Positions 52,421 through 64,000 of a stretch of DNA of 64,000 nucleotides are shown piece by piece. A model generated the notes under the pieces. The model was not told the DNA's origin and made no database searches. It saw nothing but the letters and a program-made list of their open reading frames with translations. This DNA is from Imbricaverruca yamaguchii (lineage: Eukaryota > Arthropoda > Thecostraca > Neoverrucidae): assembly GCA_034440575.1 (NCBI GenBank), contig JAOTOL010001643.1, forward strand, positions 640,001-704,000. Reading direction: 5' to 3'. Every line of letters starts with the position of its first letter. The stretch's first letter is position 1. The position numbers and the translations under genes are program-made.

Positions 52421-55042
52421 AATGCCCGGCGCTGGCATAGTCGTCGCGCTGCAGACGCTAAAATGTTTAATTACAAAATCTTTTTTTTTTTTAATAACTT
52501 TCTTTTGTGCAAATCCTCGCCCTTTTCCCGGGGCTACAACATGCTGCATGACCCATCACCCGATGTTCAATTTTCGTAACGAGAGTAATTATTTTGTAGA
52601 TATCTTTAGCTCTATGTGTGATACAATACCTTCATTCATATTTTCCGTGACTTGTACTGCAACTGCTTTGCTTATTTCGCAGCCACCTACCTACTCTTAG
52701 GGAGTGACGACGCATACGTATATTACAACATAAAACATATATAGCATATATAAAGGAGGTATTACAAATGGGTAGCTCTTAAAACAGCTAGAGAACCGCA
52801 AAATATCACAGAAGCGGAACACTATTGCACATGCAGCGCATTCAGTATCCGAGAAGCTAGAACCATTTTAATTCAGTGATATCTGCAAATCAGACAGTCA
52901 GACAGACAGACAGTCGGACAGAGAGTTGTGCACATTTGAAGCCTTGTACTGTACTTACCTGCTGTTGCTCCTGCCTTCTCTTTCGCAGAAACCACGCTTG
53001 CTCGCATGTGGCCAGGTTTTGTGTCTAGCATTGCCTTTTCCCACGCCAATGTGTACCGATTTATTTTCGTAGATAGTTGTAAGGTCTCACACCCTCAGTA
53101 CGACTTCAAGATTGATAGCGCACGTAACAAGTGTGCGTCTATGTCAGCTCAGGCAGCAAGTGTGCATCTGCGAAGTTTTCGTTTCACGTTAGTGACGAGG
53201 AATTAATTCCATGTGGACATTTGTTCGTCTACTCGAGTTTAGAAACGATATGAGACATGGATCGAGATACCTTTTGCATCGCTCACGACGGCTATTTCAT
53301 TCCACCCCATGCATATCTTTACTAGTAGGGCACTGGTACTGTTAACAGGGGTTGAGGTTGCAGAGGTATGTGGTCTGGGATGTGATTACAGGGCTAAATG
53401 ATGTATGTGATGGAAATTATCGGTTGCGTGTGTATATGATCACGCAACTACATTTGTACATTTGGCGTTGTAGCCTAGCTGTTCGTGGGAGACCGCGGCA
53501 GATTACAAATGACTGTGGCGTTCCTAGATTATTAAAGGGGTCGCATTAATAATGTAGGAAAATTTTCAACAGCCAATACACCTTCATACTCTCATGACAA
53601 GTCACTAGAATGTGAAGGTCAGAAAGCGTCTGGTTTAATTTATATTGCCAGATATAGCCATACTTAGCATGTATTCTTCCACAGGCGTTTCTCAGGCGGC
53701 GCTCATCTTACCTGTGTTCACTGCTGTTCAGACCGAGTGAGCGAGAGTTGCGAGCGAATGCAGTGATACGACTGCTAAAACCCACTTAGTTTTTCCCTGC
53801 TTGAATGTTTGAGGACATCTGGAACACATCCATATTTCAGGTGATATTGGTATTAAATGAACTAACGTGAAAGTATTGCGTTGGGTAGATTTAACTGGGA
53901 ACTGTACTTGGTAAGGATTAAATATCGTCATATTGTAATATTGTATTTTCACCATCAAGAAAGAGCGCGTAAATCTGACCTCAAATCGATGAAAATGTTA
54001 AGTTTACTAACTCAGCATTTACAATTGAATGTCAGAACGCAGTCCGCTTCAAACTACGTAATTCATGTTGGTATGACCTGAGCCCTGATTCCCAGCCTTT
54101 ATGTGTTTGTGTGCGTCTTGTCCATGAATATTATTATTAATAATATATTAATAGTTCGCCGTCACGCATGTGTGTGGGTGAGCTTGCAAATCGTAAGGAA
54201 GCCTTGCTCGTTGATATATGAGGAACGGACGAAACATGGCTCTTGTGCGCACATATAACGGAATACTTCGAAAATTACATTCGCTGTTCTTTTGTCAGGC
54301 TTTCAATTGAGTGGGACGATGTCTTAGCCCTCAAGTGATAACCTGGTGTTCTACAGATATGGCTGTTTTTATCTTGATTTTGGTCATCATATCAACTGTA
54401 ATTTTTTCTTCTCGGCACACGAAGTGGCCTAAATCTAACATGCATACCTAATTGAAGATAGGGTCGAATAACATGCGCGCCGGAGGGCCTCTGACATACC
54501 GCGCAAGGGGGGGGGGGGGAGGGCGGTTGTCGGCCCAGATTACTGCCACCAGGTTTAATGTGTGTGTGGCGTATCTCCCACGACCGTTCCGACTTCACCT
54601 GTTCGTTAGGATGGCCGCAGGGATAAGGACGTCATCTCCCTCCACGCACCCTTCATGCCTGTCGAAATTCGACAGTCATACCACGTGTACCGTGATGCAC
54701 GCTATACATTTCACCGTTCTATCTCGTGGGAGGTGACGCAAGTCTAAAATCTGACCGCTATATCACGTGCAAGGTGACACCAGCCTTAAATTTGGCACTT
54801 CTATCAAGTGGGAGATGACGCAAGCGTACAATTCCTGTGTGGCGCCCGAGCTGTCCTCTGTCGTACCCCCACTGACGGCTGATGAATCGACCCGCATATC
54901 TACAGCAAGTTAACGTCCACTGTACTCCGATGCAACGAAGACAACTGTAACTCATGCTGACTACACCAGTAATCTGTACCAGATCTATTTTCTGCCAATC
55001 CATTCAGAGCGGAGTTGACAGAACGTACGTACACATGCACAT
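52421..55042. other. Spacer downstream of AP-1 sigma, nothing recognised
   Basis: Mostly unique sequence with a poly-T run near 52481-52490, a GACAGACAGACA patch near 52895 and a poly-G run near 54508. No exon, RNA gene or transposon identified. Confidence 0.5.
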
Positions 55043-55048
55043 TTTATT
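55043..55048 (-). terminator. Candidate polyadenylation signal AATAAA of AP-1 sigma
   Basis: AATAAA on the minus strand, about 480 bp after the AP-1 sigma stop codon, followed by GTGCATGTGTACGTACG-type GT-rich text. It is the first canonical hexamer I found downstream. Confidence 0.5.
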
Positions 55049-55528
55049 GGATATTCGTTAGGTGTAGGTGAACAGAAGACTGACCGACAAGCAGGCAACC
55101 CATGCGAACGTCGCCACCGGGGAGGCGCACGGGCACGATCGATCCACTCCACATAGTGACTTCCTCTCTAGCTGTGTAAACTGACGGGTAGACGATCGCA
55201 CGCCGTCAGCGGCGGGCCAAGCGACAAGTCTGGCACAAGCACACACGCCTGAAACAGCGCACCAGCGACGGAAATCACGACAACCAGGCCAAGCCGAGTC
55301 GTTGTCTTTTCGTGAGCGCTGCAACTCGTGCGCCAACAGTCGGGCAACACCACCGCACGGCTCAACACCAACCGCACCAGTGTCACATGGAATGTTGGCC
55401 GCAACGGAAATCGAACGACGGCGCGACTCGGACAAATCTCAGAGGGGCGCCCGTCCGACGGCGGACGTGCGGACGTGCACACGCGCGCAACCCCACCACC
55501 GCGTCTGACCTCTGACCGGCCGGCTCCA

Positions 55529-55573
55529 CTAGCCGAGTCCGTGGTCATCAAAGAAGCCCTGCGGCGTCTCCTC
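55529..55573 (-). CDS. AP-1sigma: AP-1 sigma last exon, [14 protein letters not shown] stop
   Basis: A 14-codon terminal exon plus TAG, after acceptor TTCCTGCAG. Joined in phase 0 it gives [18 protein letters not shown]. The GFF-D-HGLG ending resembles invertebrate sigma-1 and differs from the vertebrate SVLEEIGLA ending, which supports an arthropod source. The 3' UTR follows to about 55043. Confidence 0.9.
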   Translation of the reverse strand, partial: EETPQGFFDDHGLG

Positions 55574-58500
55574 CTGCAGGAACAGGGCCAGATGTCAGCG
55601 GCGGGCGCTGCGGTGCCGTCTGCCTCCCGTGACCCGCCCGACGCTGCAGTCGTTAGTGAGAGACCAATGTGCACCAGCTGGCGGCTCTTAGTCGTCAGCA
55701 GTTGTCGCATTAACCTCCAGCTACGCACTACACAGCGGCGCTCTGCCATGCTTCAGTGATGCTGTCGCCCAAGTGAAGAGCAAGTCGCGTACACTACAGT
55801 CTGAGCAGGACTTTATTCAGGCACACAGGCGATCATCGCATGCAGGCGGGACGCCATACGGTCCAGATGAGGGCGTACTCCTAACACCAGAGTCAAGTGC
55901 GTCATACTTGACTCTGGACAAAGGCAGATTCAAAAAGAAGCTTTCAGGCGACCGCATAACGTCTGCATGCTCGTTTCCACCGGCGAAAACGGATTAATTC
56001 GAAAGAACGTCAGAAAACGCACACCAGACTTAAGCGCATGCACTCCAGCAAGGCGAAGTGAAGTAGCATGCACTCAAAAACGAAGTTGTAGGCATTCTAA
56101 ATGATACATAGACTAACATTGTAAAAATAATGCAGCTAAAAAGCAACCTGCCATAAGACTACCTGCTACTTTGTATAGCATATCTTAATTACAGCCAGAC
56201 AGACCGATGAACAAAAAACGGAAAAGCGCACACATAGACGTCATTCCGTTCAAACGACGGGTCACAAAGACGATGGGAACAGGTCGGGCAGCATGTGGGG
56301 ACCAGATGTAACGATGGACTGACAATGACGTCAACGCGTCTGACCACGACGTATGTGTGGAGCCGAGATCCTCCCGCACGCCGACATGGTGGCAGGACGG
56401 CCAGTCAGGAACGCGGCACTGTCCTATAGGACTCCTAGGTCGTTGAAGATGTTAGCTACAGATCCTTCCAGGAAAGTTCCGAAAAAGCGATGAGACCTTG
56501 ACGAATGCCGAGCACTCGAGGTGGTCAGTACCGGAACATGCACCTATCGGCGGAAAAGCAAACTGGCATCCAAACTAGTTCTAAGCAGACGATTCTTCAA
56601 CGACAAGGATTACTAAAGCAGCAGCTATCCCATATTGAACGGGCTATACGATAAATTATTCGCTCAACGCCCACTTGAAGCGACAAAATGAAATCGTAAG
56701 CAGAGAAGAAAACCAAAAGAACAGCACAGAGTAGCACGTACGGGGTTCAAATTTCCTGCAAGTGGGACCGGCGAAGAGCGCAACCCCAGTCCGACCCCCA
56801 GTCTCCGTGGAGGGACGCAGGTCGCAGACTGGCTACGGGCGAGGCACCAGTGCGTTGGTGCAACCACTCTCGTGGCGGGCAGCAGGCACGTGCACACGAC
56901 CCGCTGGGGTCGAGGAGCGAAACTCACACGTTAGATGACGGCTAAAAGCGGGAACGTCCGCAAACATCCTCTGGGTGAGCGCAGACAGAGAGGCACAGAT
57001 CAACCTTAGGTGGGCTAGACATGCAGAGAGAAGAGACAGAGGGATAGAGAGAGAGGGGGAGAGAGGAAGAGAGATGGAGGGAGGGAGAGAGAGCGCAGAT
57101 ACCACGCTCCCGGGTGTTCGGCTCTGTCCAGTGCCGCACGCAGGGGTTCGGACCACAGGTGAATAGATGCCGTGATGAACGCGGCCGCGGGCGGCACGTG
57201 CGACACCAGGCGGACTCAGGCACACCACGACACGAACGCCATATAATTTTGTGGTACAAAATGGGGAATAGCCACAGCCGGAATGTTTCATCCAAACATC
57301 GGCGCACGTACCAGTAAGGGAGGGGAGGTTCGTTGGACATAAGCGAACACTAGCCCAGGGTCATCTGCATACACCCAAACCATACAATTGCGGGTCAGGA
57401 TGAGGCATGCTCCAGAGAAAGACGAAGAACGGCAACAGCCAGACCGCTGCCCGACAAATAAGATCAGCATTCACAGGCCGCAGCTGAATGCGCAGTGGAA
57501 CACACCAATGGCAGCTGGGTGAAGGTGCCAATAACGGCGCAAAGTCGCCGGCAGTTAGGAAGACTACAGGTACAACATCGACATAGAGTGCAGACAGGTG
57601 ATCGTGAGCTACAATACCTAGGTCAGCCCGACCGATTTCAGTGCGTCCTCAAGGACCTCATCCTAGAAACATACAGAGGTGCGTGAGGGGCTGGGTGCCA
57701 CCCCAGAGCTATCTACAGGTGCGTGGGAGAATCGCAAGAGTGATAAGTTATCGAGCGGGTGTGCTGAACGACACATTCAAGCCGGAAATAGTATATTTAA
57801 AGTCCAACGTTTCATCTGATACGCAGTACAAGGAGAGCCGAGTATTCCGCACGCCATTGCCATGCCGCTGACCGATACGCGTTTGGCAGTTCATTTCATG
57901 ACAAAACGAGAAATCGAGCGTCACGAGCGCGCACGGAACAGTGCAATGCTCTCGCTCGGTGCACCGCGTGCAGCCGGTCAGATTACAGCTACACTACACT
58001 CATTCTGCACACCATGTGGCGTACAATAGAAGATGAACGGGGGCCCCAGGCACTGGCTTGCTGCCAGTGTCTGGCGAACGAGGCAGCTTTGCGATCCCAC
58101 TGACTGAGGGTGATCACACCAGCCGGTGTTTGAGGGACGAGAGGTGCCCCCGTGACCACACTAACGGAGGACCTCGGTCACAACACGACCCCACTGACGG
58201 AGGGCCACGGTCACAACACGACCCTACTGAGAGCCTCGGCCACCACTGACGGAGGGCCGCGGTCACCACACACCCTGAACAGACCGGAAGTGCGGTCTCT
58301 GCCAGCGCTCCTGTTACGGCAGCGCAGCCGATAGGACGCAAGTCGAGGACATGCAATGCGGTCAAAGCTCTTGCAAAGCACGTGAGCATCCGTTTACGGT
58401 CGGCGGCACGCGACCATTCGAATCATGGACAGCTGAATCCTGCATTTTCACCATGCACTCTACAACAAAACTGCTAGAGTGTAGTTTCATTTTTATTGAA

Positions 58501-61500
58501 TTCCGCTCCTTGAAGCTCATTGGGTTAGTACGACACTCAGCAGGATAGAACAACCCTAAAACAGCCACGTGCAGGGTGAAACTGAGAAGAAAATGATAGA
58601 AGAAAAAATTAGAGCATTACAAAAGCAAATCAGTATGGTTGTTTCACACATTAAATGCAACAAATTGAACACAAATCGAGGAACCAAGCAGTGCTGAAAA
58701 TAAGCTGCTCAATAGTCACATCAAATGCAGTTTTTCGTGCGAGGGCCGAGGTTTCGAACGACCAAGCTGGTTCACTGTGAATTATGAAGCATCTTCCAAC
58801 AGGTGCCAGGGGAACGAAATGTTGATGGCTGCTTTAATAAAGGTTCGCAGTGCCAATTGTACCAACAACTAACGTGAAAATCCTTATGGCAGATGACGTG
58901 GCTGATTGTGTATGCCTTGTTGTTTTGATAATTTACCATATTCGGGGATAATTTGCCATAAATTTAAAGCAGATAGTGCTGGCAGACTACAATTACTCCC
59001 GTAGAGGTCGGCAGATTCCGATCGGTATCCACGCATTACGCAGTGTGAAAATATCATAAATATAAGCAAGCGCACAAGAGGCGGTGAACAGTCGTAACAA
59101 GAAAGAATTTGGGGAAAACATGACACGCTTGTACCAGGTCAATTCAAATGTGAGTGATGCTCCATGTGAACGGTCGTAACAAGACAGAAGGCTAAGCTTA
59201 AGTGCAAAACCTCCTGATTGGCAAACAATTCGTTCGCAATAACATCACACTGTAATGGCTGCGACGGGAGCGCGTCTCCGGCCATCTCCGCTACTGCTAC
59301 TCCGGGCGTACAGCGCCAATCATGTGTCACACACCAACTAAACGGACGCCGACCAACAGATCGCACGCGCACGAACCAACCAAAGTGCACACGTGTGCAA
59401 ACCAAGCCTCCACATTTAGCAAACGTTGAATCGTTTTCGGAACGGAACAAAAGCAGGCAACATCAAACCAACAAAGTGCGCTAATGCTTGTCACTACCGC
59501 CGACTGGCACCATCCAATACGACCAAAGCCAACACCCAATCACAAGTCGTCAGACGTGAGCACACCAGGCAGCACAAAGCGCGCAAGTAGGCAGCCAATG
59601 GCCGGCAGCAGGCCCCATGCGCCGCCAATGGGCGGCTGGAGGCGGAGCCAGGCGCTACAGCTCGTATGGAACGGCGTCGTTACTAACCTCCTGTAACAAA
59701 TCCTGGGCAGTAATGGCCTTCAGCACGTTCTTTTTGCTCGTCTCTTGGATCTCGCCGCCGAGCAGAAGCTCGTCGAGCATGAAGAAGGCCTTTTCGAAGT
59801 TGAAGATTATATCCAGTTCACATACCTGACACACAAGACAAATGTGTGATGCTCCAATGACAGCACAGCTAACACCAGTTAGGGCGTCTGTCTCAGCACA
59901 CACACAAAACAAAATGGGCAAAGAAGAAGCAGGACTAGCGATCGATTAGACGTAAGTTGGAAAATTGAAAACAAACATCTAGCAGGACCCGGGTTTGAGG
60001 CACATGTTCACCCCGCTGCTCATGTCTTTAGTTCGGTATGTGCACGATGCAAACATACAATGAATACACCTAATTGGAACTCTTGGTGGAATCACGCATC
60101 ATGGGTGGAGTCACGCATCACGGGTTGATTGATTACATGAGGTTTAAAGGCGGTTGAAACTTTTTGTACGGCGACAGTTTGTGGTGGCAGGCACTGCAAA
60201 TTTTGAAGACTTCTGAATACTCCCTGATAGGACCAACTAAGCTCCGATATGTCGAGGGTTTCCTTTGCTCGTCATATCCCAAACGGGTCCAGCGTACTGT
60301 CCAAGTGCAAAGGGTACCAAAGCAATACATGGGTATAACCTTCACAAGAAGCCACACGACCTAAGTAGTACGGGTTACTGATATATGCAGCGGTAGTGAG
60401 CAGCGCAGTCGCTAAGTGACGGCTTCTGGCCCTGCTACCCACGGGCAGAGTTGGCAAAATAGGCGGTTTCTAGATTTTGGCATCCAGAACTTTACCCTCT
60501 TCAGATAATAATGCTCTTATTTTCTCATTTCGAGGTTCAATGGTGGTGCTTGATCATGAGGTGCTCTGTGAAAGTGTTCAGGATTCCCCGGAAAGTGCAA
60601 ACTGAGATTCTGATGTCGCAGGTTTGATTAAAAATACCCCCGTCCGCACTCATTATTTCAACCACATCGGAATGTTCCCCTCCACATCCGGTGCTACAAA
60701 GCACAAGTACGGGGCGGCGCTCAGTGACACGAGTCGTTCGTCACGTGTCAGGCACGTCAAGCGAGAAGTCACTAAACAATCGGCATCAGCAGCCTCTGCT
60801 CATGACCCAGGTATTGTCTGGCATCGAAGAAAACATCGGTTGAGCTTTGCAGGATTACAGGGAGATAAGGCGCGGATATCAGCGATGTCGGTGGTGGTCG
60901 TCGTTTTATCTAAATTTTGGTAAAGGTCCAAGTGGTGGACCTCAATCATATACCGACTAATCTGAGATGTACTAGTTTCCTCTTCAATTCAGATATTTAG
61001 TTCCACTTGATTTACAAGGCACTAGCAACAAAAAATTTGGTGATGCATCGAGGTCTTTAAATTCAGTGTCGTAAGGTTTGCCACTTCGTGATTTTAACCA
61101 GTGAGGATTATGGCTTAAATGGGGCGGATGAAACTAGCCAAACCTCATAGTATCTGAAGCCATGTCCAATTTGGTGTAAAGTGTGAAACACTGACAACAA
61201 AGTTAACATTTTCTGATGGATCATGTGAACCAAGCGCAACATCATTTATTCCAATGACTAATATTGTGCATCTGCTTTCAAACATACAATAATTGTTCAT
61301 TGTGCAATAATAATAATTGTTTATTCAATCATGTTCATGTGCGTCTTTTCCAGGCGTGAAATACTCGACATGAGTGTTACCTACAATGAGCCAGCTAATT
61401 ATTTCCTTCGTGGTCATACACAGATGGGCGTAAAAATAGAGCACGGGGAGCTAGCAAACCGCCAACCAAAATGTATTGAAACAAATACTGCGCAGATGCT

Positions 61501-64000
61501 ATATCGCTTTCAATTGTAAGCCGAAACTCATTTGTGAATATCACATATTTCGCCATGGATGTCGTGTCCCGTGATACAGATGTACTTCAGACCCAATAAA
61601 GAGTCTGAAAACTTAAGCCAAGCTAGAAAATGGGTGCTACCATGTAAGAAATTACCATTGGAGCAGTAAATACGGTGTGTGTGTGATTGTGGTGTTAGGG
61701 CGCATCGACCATGGTTGGTCATTTAGCGCCCATGTAAATACGGTGTTTTGCTCCATTTTCCGAAGTCAAGACACTGCAGCGTTGAGCACACTCTTCGACG
61801 AACTTAAATCCAATCTTGGTGTTAAAAGAATAGTTTATATTTTGTGTCTTGGTGCACTGATTCAAATGTTATCTGTAATGGTTCTGCCCCTTACAACTCT
61901 CTCAGCGCCGAAGGTGCCCAACGTAACTTCCACTTAAGGATTTCTTAGTCCAAAGTCCAATTTAATCCAAGGCCCTTAAGATTTTGCTTTAAAACATGCC
62001 ACACCTATAAGTCCACCTTGTGTTAAAACAACATGTCGGGTTACTTGGGTCATGGGATTCGGTCAGGCCAGAAATAGGTCATGTCATTGTTTGAATACAT
62101 TTTATATATACAATGAAAGATTGTCAGTGAACTTTACAGGATGTAGTCAAAAGTTAAGCATGAGTGTAGACAAATCAGAGGTATTTTTGTAAGCATCACA
62201 AGAGTACGCATAACATGGCTGATCTGATGCATACAAATATACAGGTAAATAGAGCTGGTGGGTCTTGCTGGGTACATGTAGCATGGTTGCCGTTTAAGTG
62301 TATGTAAGGTTTGCAGGTTGGGTTTAGTTTTGTCGAATAATTGTGTTCCTGATGTTATTTCGTTCCTGATGTTAGTGGGATTTTGTTTTGAAGAAAACAA
62401 CAATTTTATAGTTGGGTTTTTGGGAACTTCCAAGGGCAGCATTTCTTTGTTTGAATTTCACTTTACATTAGCACCACCAAATGCCTTCTGAGCACACGTT
62501 TTATCTATATTTATTTTATCAGTTGTGGGTATGTGTGTATGTACGTTCATGCGTGCGTGCGTACGTGAATAGGCATCTACATATCGGGGTACCTGGATTT
62601 AGATTCAATGCTCTATATTGGGCATAAAGCGTTATACAAATGTTCGTGTGTGATGTACTTGAACCATTGATGTTCAAGCTGATGAGAAATATGTATGCAA
62701 GGACAAATGTGCTGGTTGTTACATGATGAATAATATTAATAACATGCTGTTGATGGGCGGAATGTGGCCGAAAACTCTTTTCCCCGACACTGAAAAGAAG
62801 AAGTTTCTCGATGAAGAAGCCCTACACACACCACTCTAGATTGTGAATAGTGGCGATGGGCGCTCTAAAACGAGGAGCTCACGACGACCGAGTCTACCGG
62901 CCTCTCACCACCACCCAACCAGCGCCGCAGCAACTTTGCGACCAGCCCCTCGTCCCCAGCTGAGCCGCACTGGGTTCCTTCTGTCCCTGAGCCATCTGCG
63001 TCACCATCTGCCGACCAGTACCCTCTTCAATATAGTCAATAGCCTAGTTATATCCAATATGCGATACTGCATATCTGTTTACGGGAACGGGTCGTCAGCA
63101 AACATCCACAGACTAGACAAGATTATTAACTTCGCCACTACGGTCGTGTCAGGTCTCCGGAAATTTGATCAAAATGCTGATACCCGAAAGGAGTTGGGTC
63201 TCCTCACTGCAGCTGCAGCTGATCTGTACATATTTCACAGAATCACGTTGCTGCACAAGATCATTCTGACGGGTGAGCCTACGTACATTGCCGATCAAAT
63301 CACTGCAAACTCTACCGTGCAAAACCGTCACACACGTGCAGACGACCACCTGCACCTGCCAGCCATACACAGAGAGGCTGACCGCAGGGGAGTTCTCTAC
63401 TCGTCTGTCTTCCACTACAACAAACTTCCTACTGAAACAAAAACATCGAGGTTGTCTAACTTCAAAAAAACAAGCACTAGCGTATCTCCACGAACAACAC
63501 TAGTCACACAAAAAAAACTTACACCATGGATATGTGTACACTATGAAGTCACCTTTAGGCCATCGCATTCTTATCACTTCTACAAGCCACTCGTGTATAG
63601 CTCGTGTTGCATGTACCGTGTACAGTTACAGTCACAGTTGCAAGTACAGTTACCGGAGCAGTGCGGAAGGTGATATGGATATTGTATTATGTTGGCGTAC
63701 GAATGTTTGTTGCGCATCTGCTCCCACTATTGACCATAAATATACCCTTTCTTTGTAAATATCTGCGTGTATTGTGAAATAAATAAATAAGTCCGGACCG
63801 CATTGGCGACGTTTTTTCCTGCACACCCGGTTCGATCCGGAGCGCCCCGCTGCCCAACGGATCCACCTCGGTAGCCCGGCCGCCGCCGCCCAGGCCCGTA
63901 CCGAGCCGAAGTACTTGTCGAGTAGCTCCACGTATCGGTGGATAATCTCCAGGGTGAGCAGCTCGTTGTCGTCACTGTCGATGGCGCAGCAGAAGTAGAG
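55529..64000 (-). CDS. AP-1sigma: AP-1 complex sigma subunit gene, last three exons
   Basis: The sigma subunit is the small chain of the AP-1 clathrin adaptor, which sorts cargo between the trans-Golgi network and endosomes; sigma with gamma binds acidic dileucine signals. Three minus-strand exons join in phase 0 into 93 codons plus stop, out of a usual length near 158. The sequence [29 protein letters not shown] and the [19 protein letters not shown] block are diagnostic of sigma-1 rather than sigma-2 or sigma-3. The N-terminal exon or exons lie right of 64000. Introns are about 4.1 kb each. Confidence 0.94.
55574..59687. other. AP-1 sigma intron, with a short repeat at 58100-58275
   Basis: 58100-58275 has about four units built on ACTGACGGAGGGCC and ACGGTCACAACACGACCC. 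A purine-rich AGAGAGGGGGAGAG tract lies at 57025-57090. Otherwise no exon, RNA gene or transposon is recognised. Confidence 0.6.
59688..59825 (-). CDS. AP-1sigma: AP-1 sigma penultimate exon
   Basis: 46 codons, phase 0 at both ends: [20 protein letters not shown] then [20 protein letters not shown] and QDLLQE. Nearly invariant among animals. Acceptor TGTGTCAG, donor GTTAGT. Confidence 0.96.
59826..61665. other. AP-1 sigma intron, left part
   Basis: No convincing feature. A short minus-strand reading [16 protein letters not shown] at about 61200-61250 is intriguing but too short and too quickly interrupted to assign. Confidence 0.45.
61677..61732 (-). mobile_element. 56-bp mini-element (SINE 3'-end hairpin), copy 2
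   Basis: Identical to 5111-5166 at 55 of 56 positions. Flanked by a perfect 13-bp direct repeat GTAAATACGGTGT (61666-61678 and 61734-61746) in unique sequence, so the flanks are a real target duplication. Hairpin arms GGGCGC/GCGCCC and GACCA/TGGTC; in minus-strand sense the element ends CCCTAAAACCACAATCACAC, a SINE-like tail. Confidence 0.88.
61747..62842. other. AP-1 sigma intron, middle part
   Basis: AT-rich intron without recognisable exon or element; GTGTATGTACGTTCATGCGT near 62530 is simple-sequence-like. Confidence 0.45.
62880..63796 (+). mobile_element. 5'-truncated LINE: C-terminal end of reverse transcriptase ORF plus 3' tail
   Basis: The plus-strand frame (open to a stop at 63673) reads [37 protein letters not shown] and [20 protein letters not shown] then RKELGLLTA, the thumb/C-terminal pattern of animal non-LTR reverse transcriptases (SLV-S-YC--VWG-, --LQK-A-R-I). 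The catalytic FADD region is absent, so it is a 5' truncation. A roughly 110-bp 3' UTR ends in AAATAAATAAATAA at 63778-63792. The intact last 260 codons suggest a fairly young insertion, opposite in sense to the host gene. The exact 5' boundary is uncertain. Confidence 0.85.
63902..64000 (-). CDS. AP-1sigma: AP-1 sigma exon, cut by window edge
   Basis: 33 codons visible: [20 protein letters not shown] then [13 protein letters not shown], the longin-fold region of the clathrin adaptor small chain. The donor GTACGG follows TCG, phase 0. The exon continues beyond the right edge. Confidence 0.94.

Noticed and set aside
61190..61260. SGNH/GDSL-like hydrolase fragment ([10 protein letters not shown])
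   Set aside because: Only about 30 residues, soon interrupted by stops, and no other motif blocks seen.

Overview
The window looks like nuclear DNA of an animal, most likely an arthropod and possibly a crustacean. The genes are cut into small GC-rich exons of 76-218 bp with GT/AG introns. The introns and spacers are dominated by minisatellites, tRNA-headed SINEs and fragments of Jockey-like and other non-LTR retrotransposons. Nothing bacterial (operon, Shine-Dalgarno site, CRISPR array) is present. No long uninterrupted reading frame in the window is a real gene; the longest ones lie over minisatellites.

Two protein genes can be read, both on the minus strand. From 41790 down to 1208 lies most of a tripeptidyl-peptidase 2 gene (TPP2): 21 exons whose splice phases all agree, joining into 976 codons of a protein usually near 1250 residues. 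The subtilisin-type catalytic Asp, His, Asn and Ser all lie in this part; the C-terminal helical part lies beyond position 1. From the right edge (64000) down to 55529 lie the last three exons of an AP-1 clathrin-adaptor sigma subunit gene, with a candidate polyadenylation signal near 55043.

Layout: 1-13.6 kb, TPP2 introns with a 3.9-kb 13-bp minisatellite (1.37-5.28 kb) and a mosaic of degenerate repeat blocks with SINEs (7.1-13.5 kb). 13.6-41.8 kb, most TPP2 exons, separated by at least fifteen different tandem arrays (units 5-62 bp). 42-47.2 kb, AT-rich spacer with a long-inverted-repeat element. 47.8-50 kb, an internally deleted Jockey-like retrotransposon. 50-55 kb, GC-rich degenerate repeats then apparently empty spacer. 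55.5-64 kb, the AP-1 sigma exons with a 5'-truncated LINE and a 56-bp mini-element in the large intron.

Three patterns deserve most attention. (1) Many of the minisatellites are copies of the adjacent TPP2 exon-intron junction, so the gene carries ladders of duplicated splice donors or acceptors. (2) A SINE family ends in a short hairpin whose two stems vary in sequence but mostly stay paired; two 56-bp copies of little more than this hairpin, 56 kb apart, each have 13-14 bp target duplications. (3) One SINE insertion can be compared with an empty paralogous site inside the same window.
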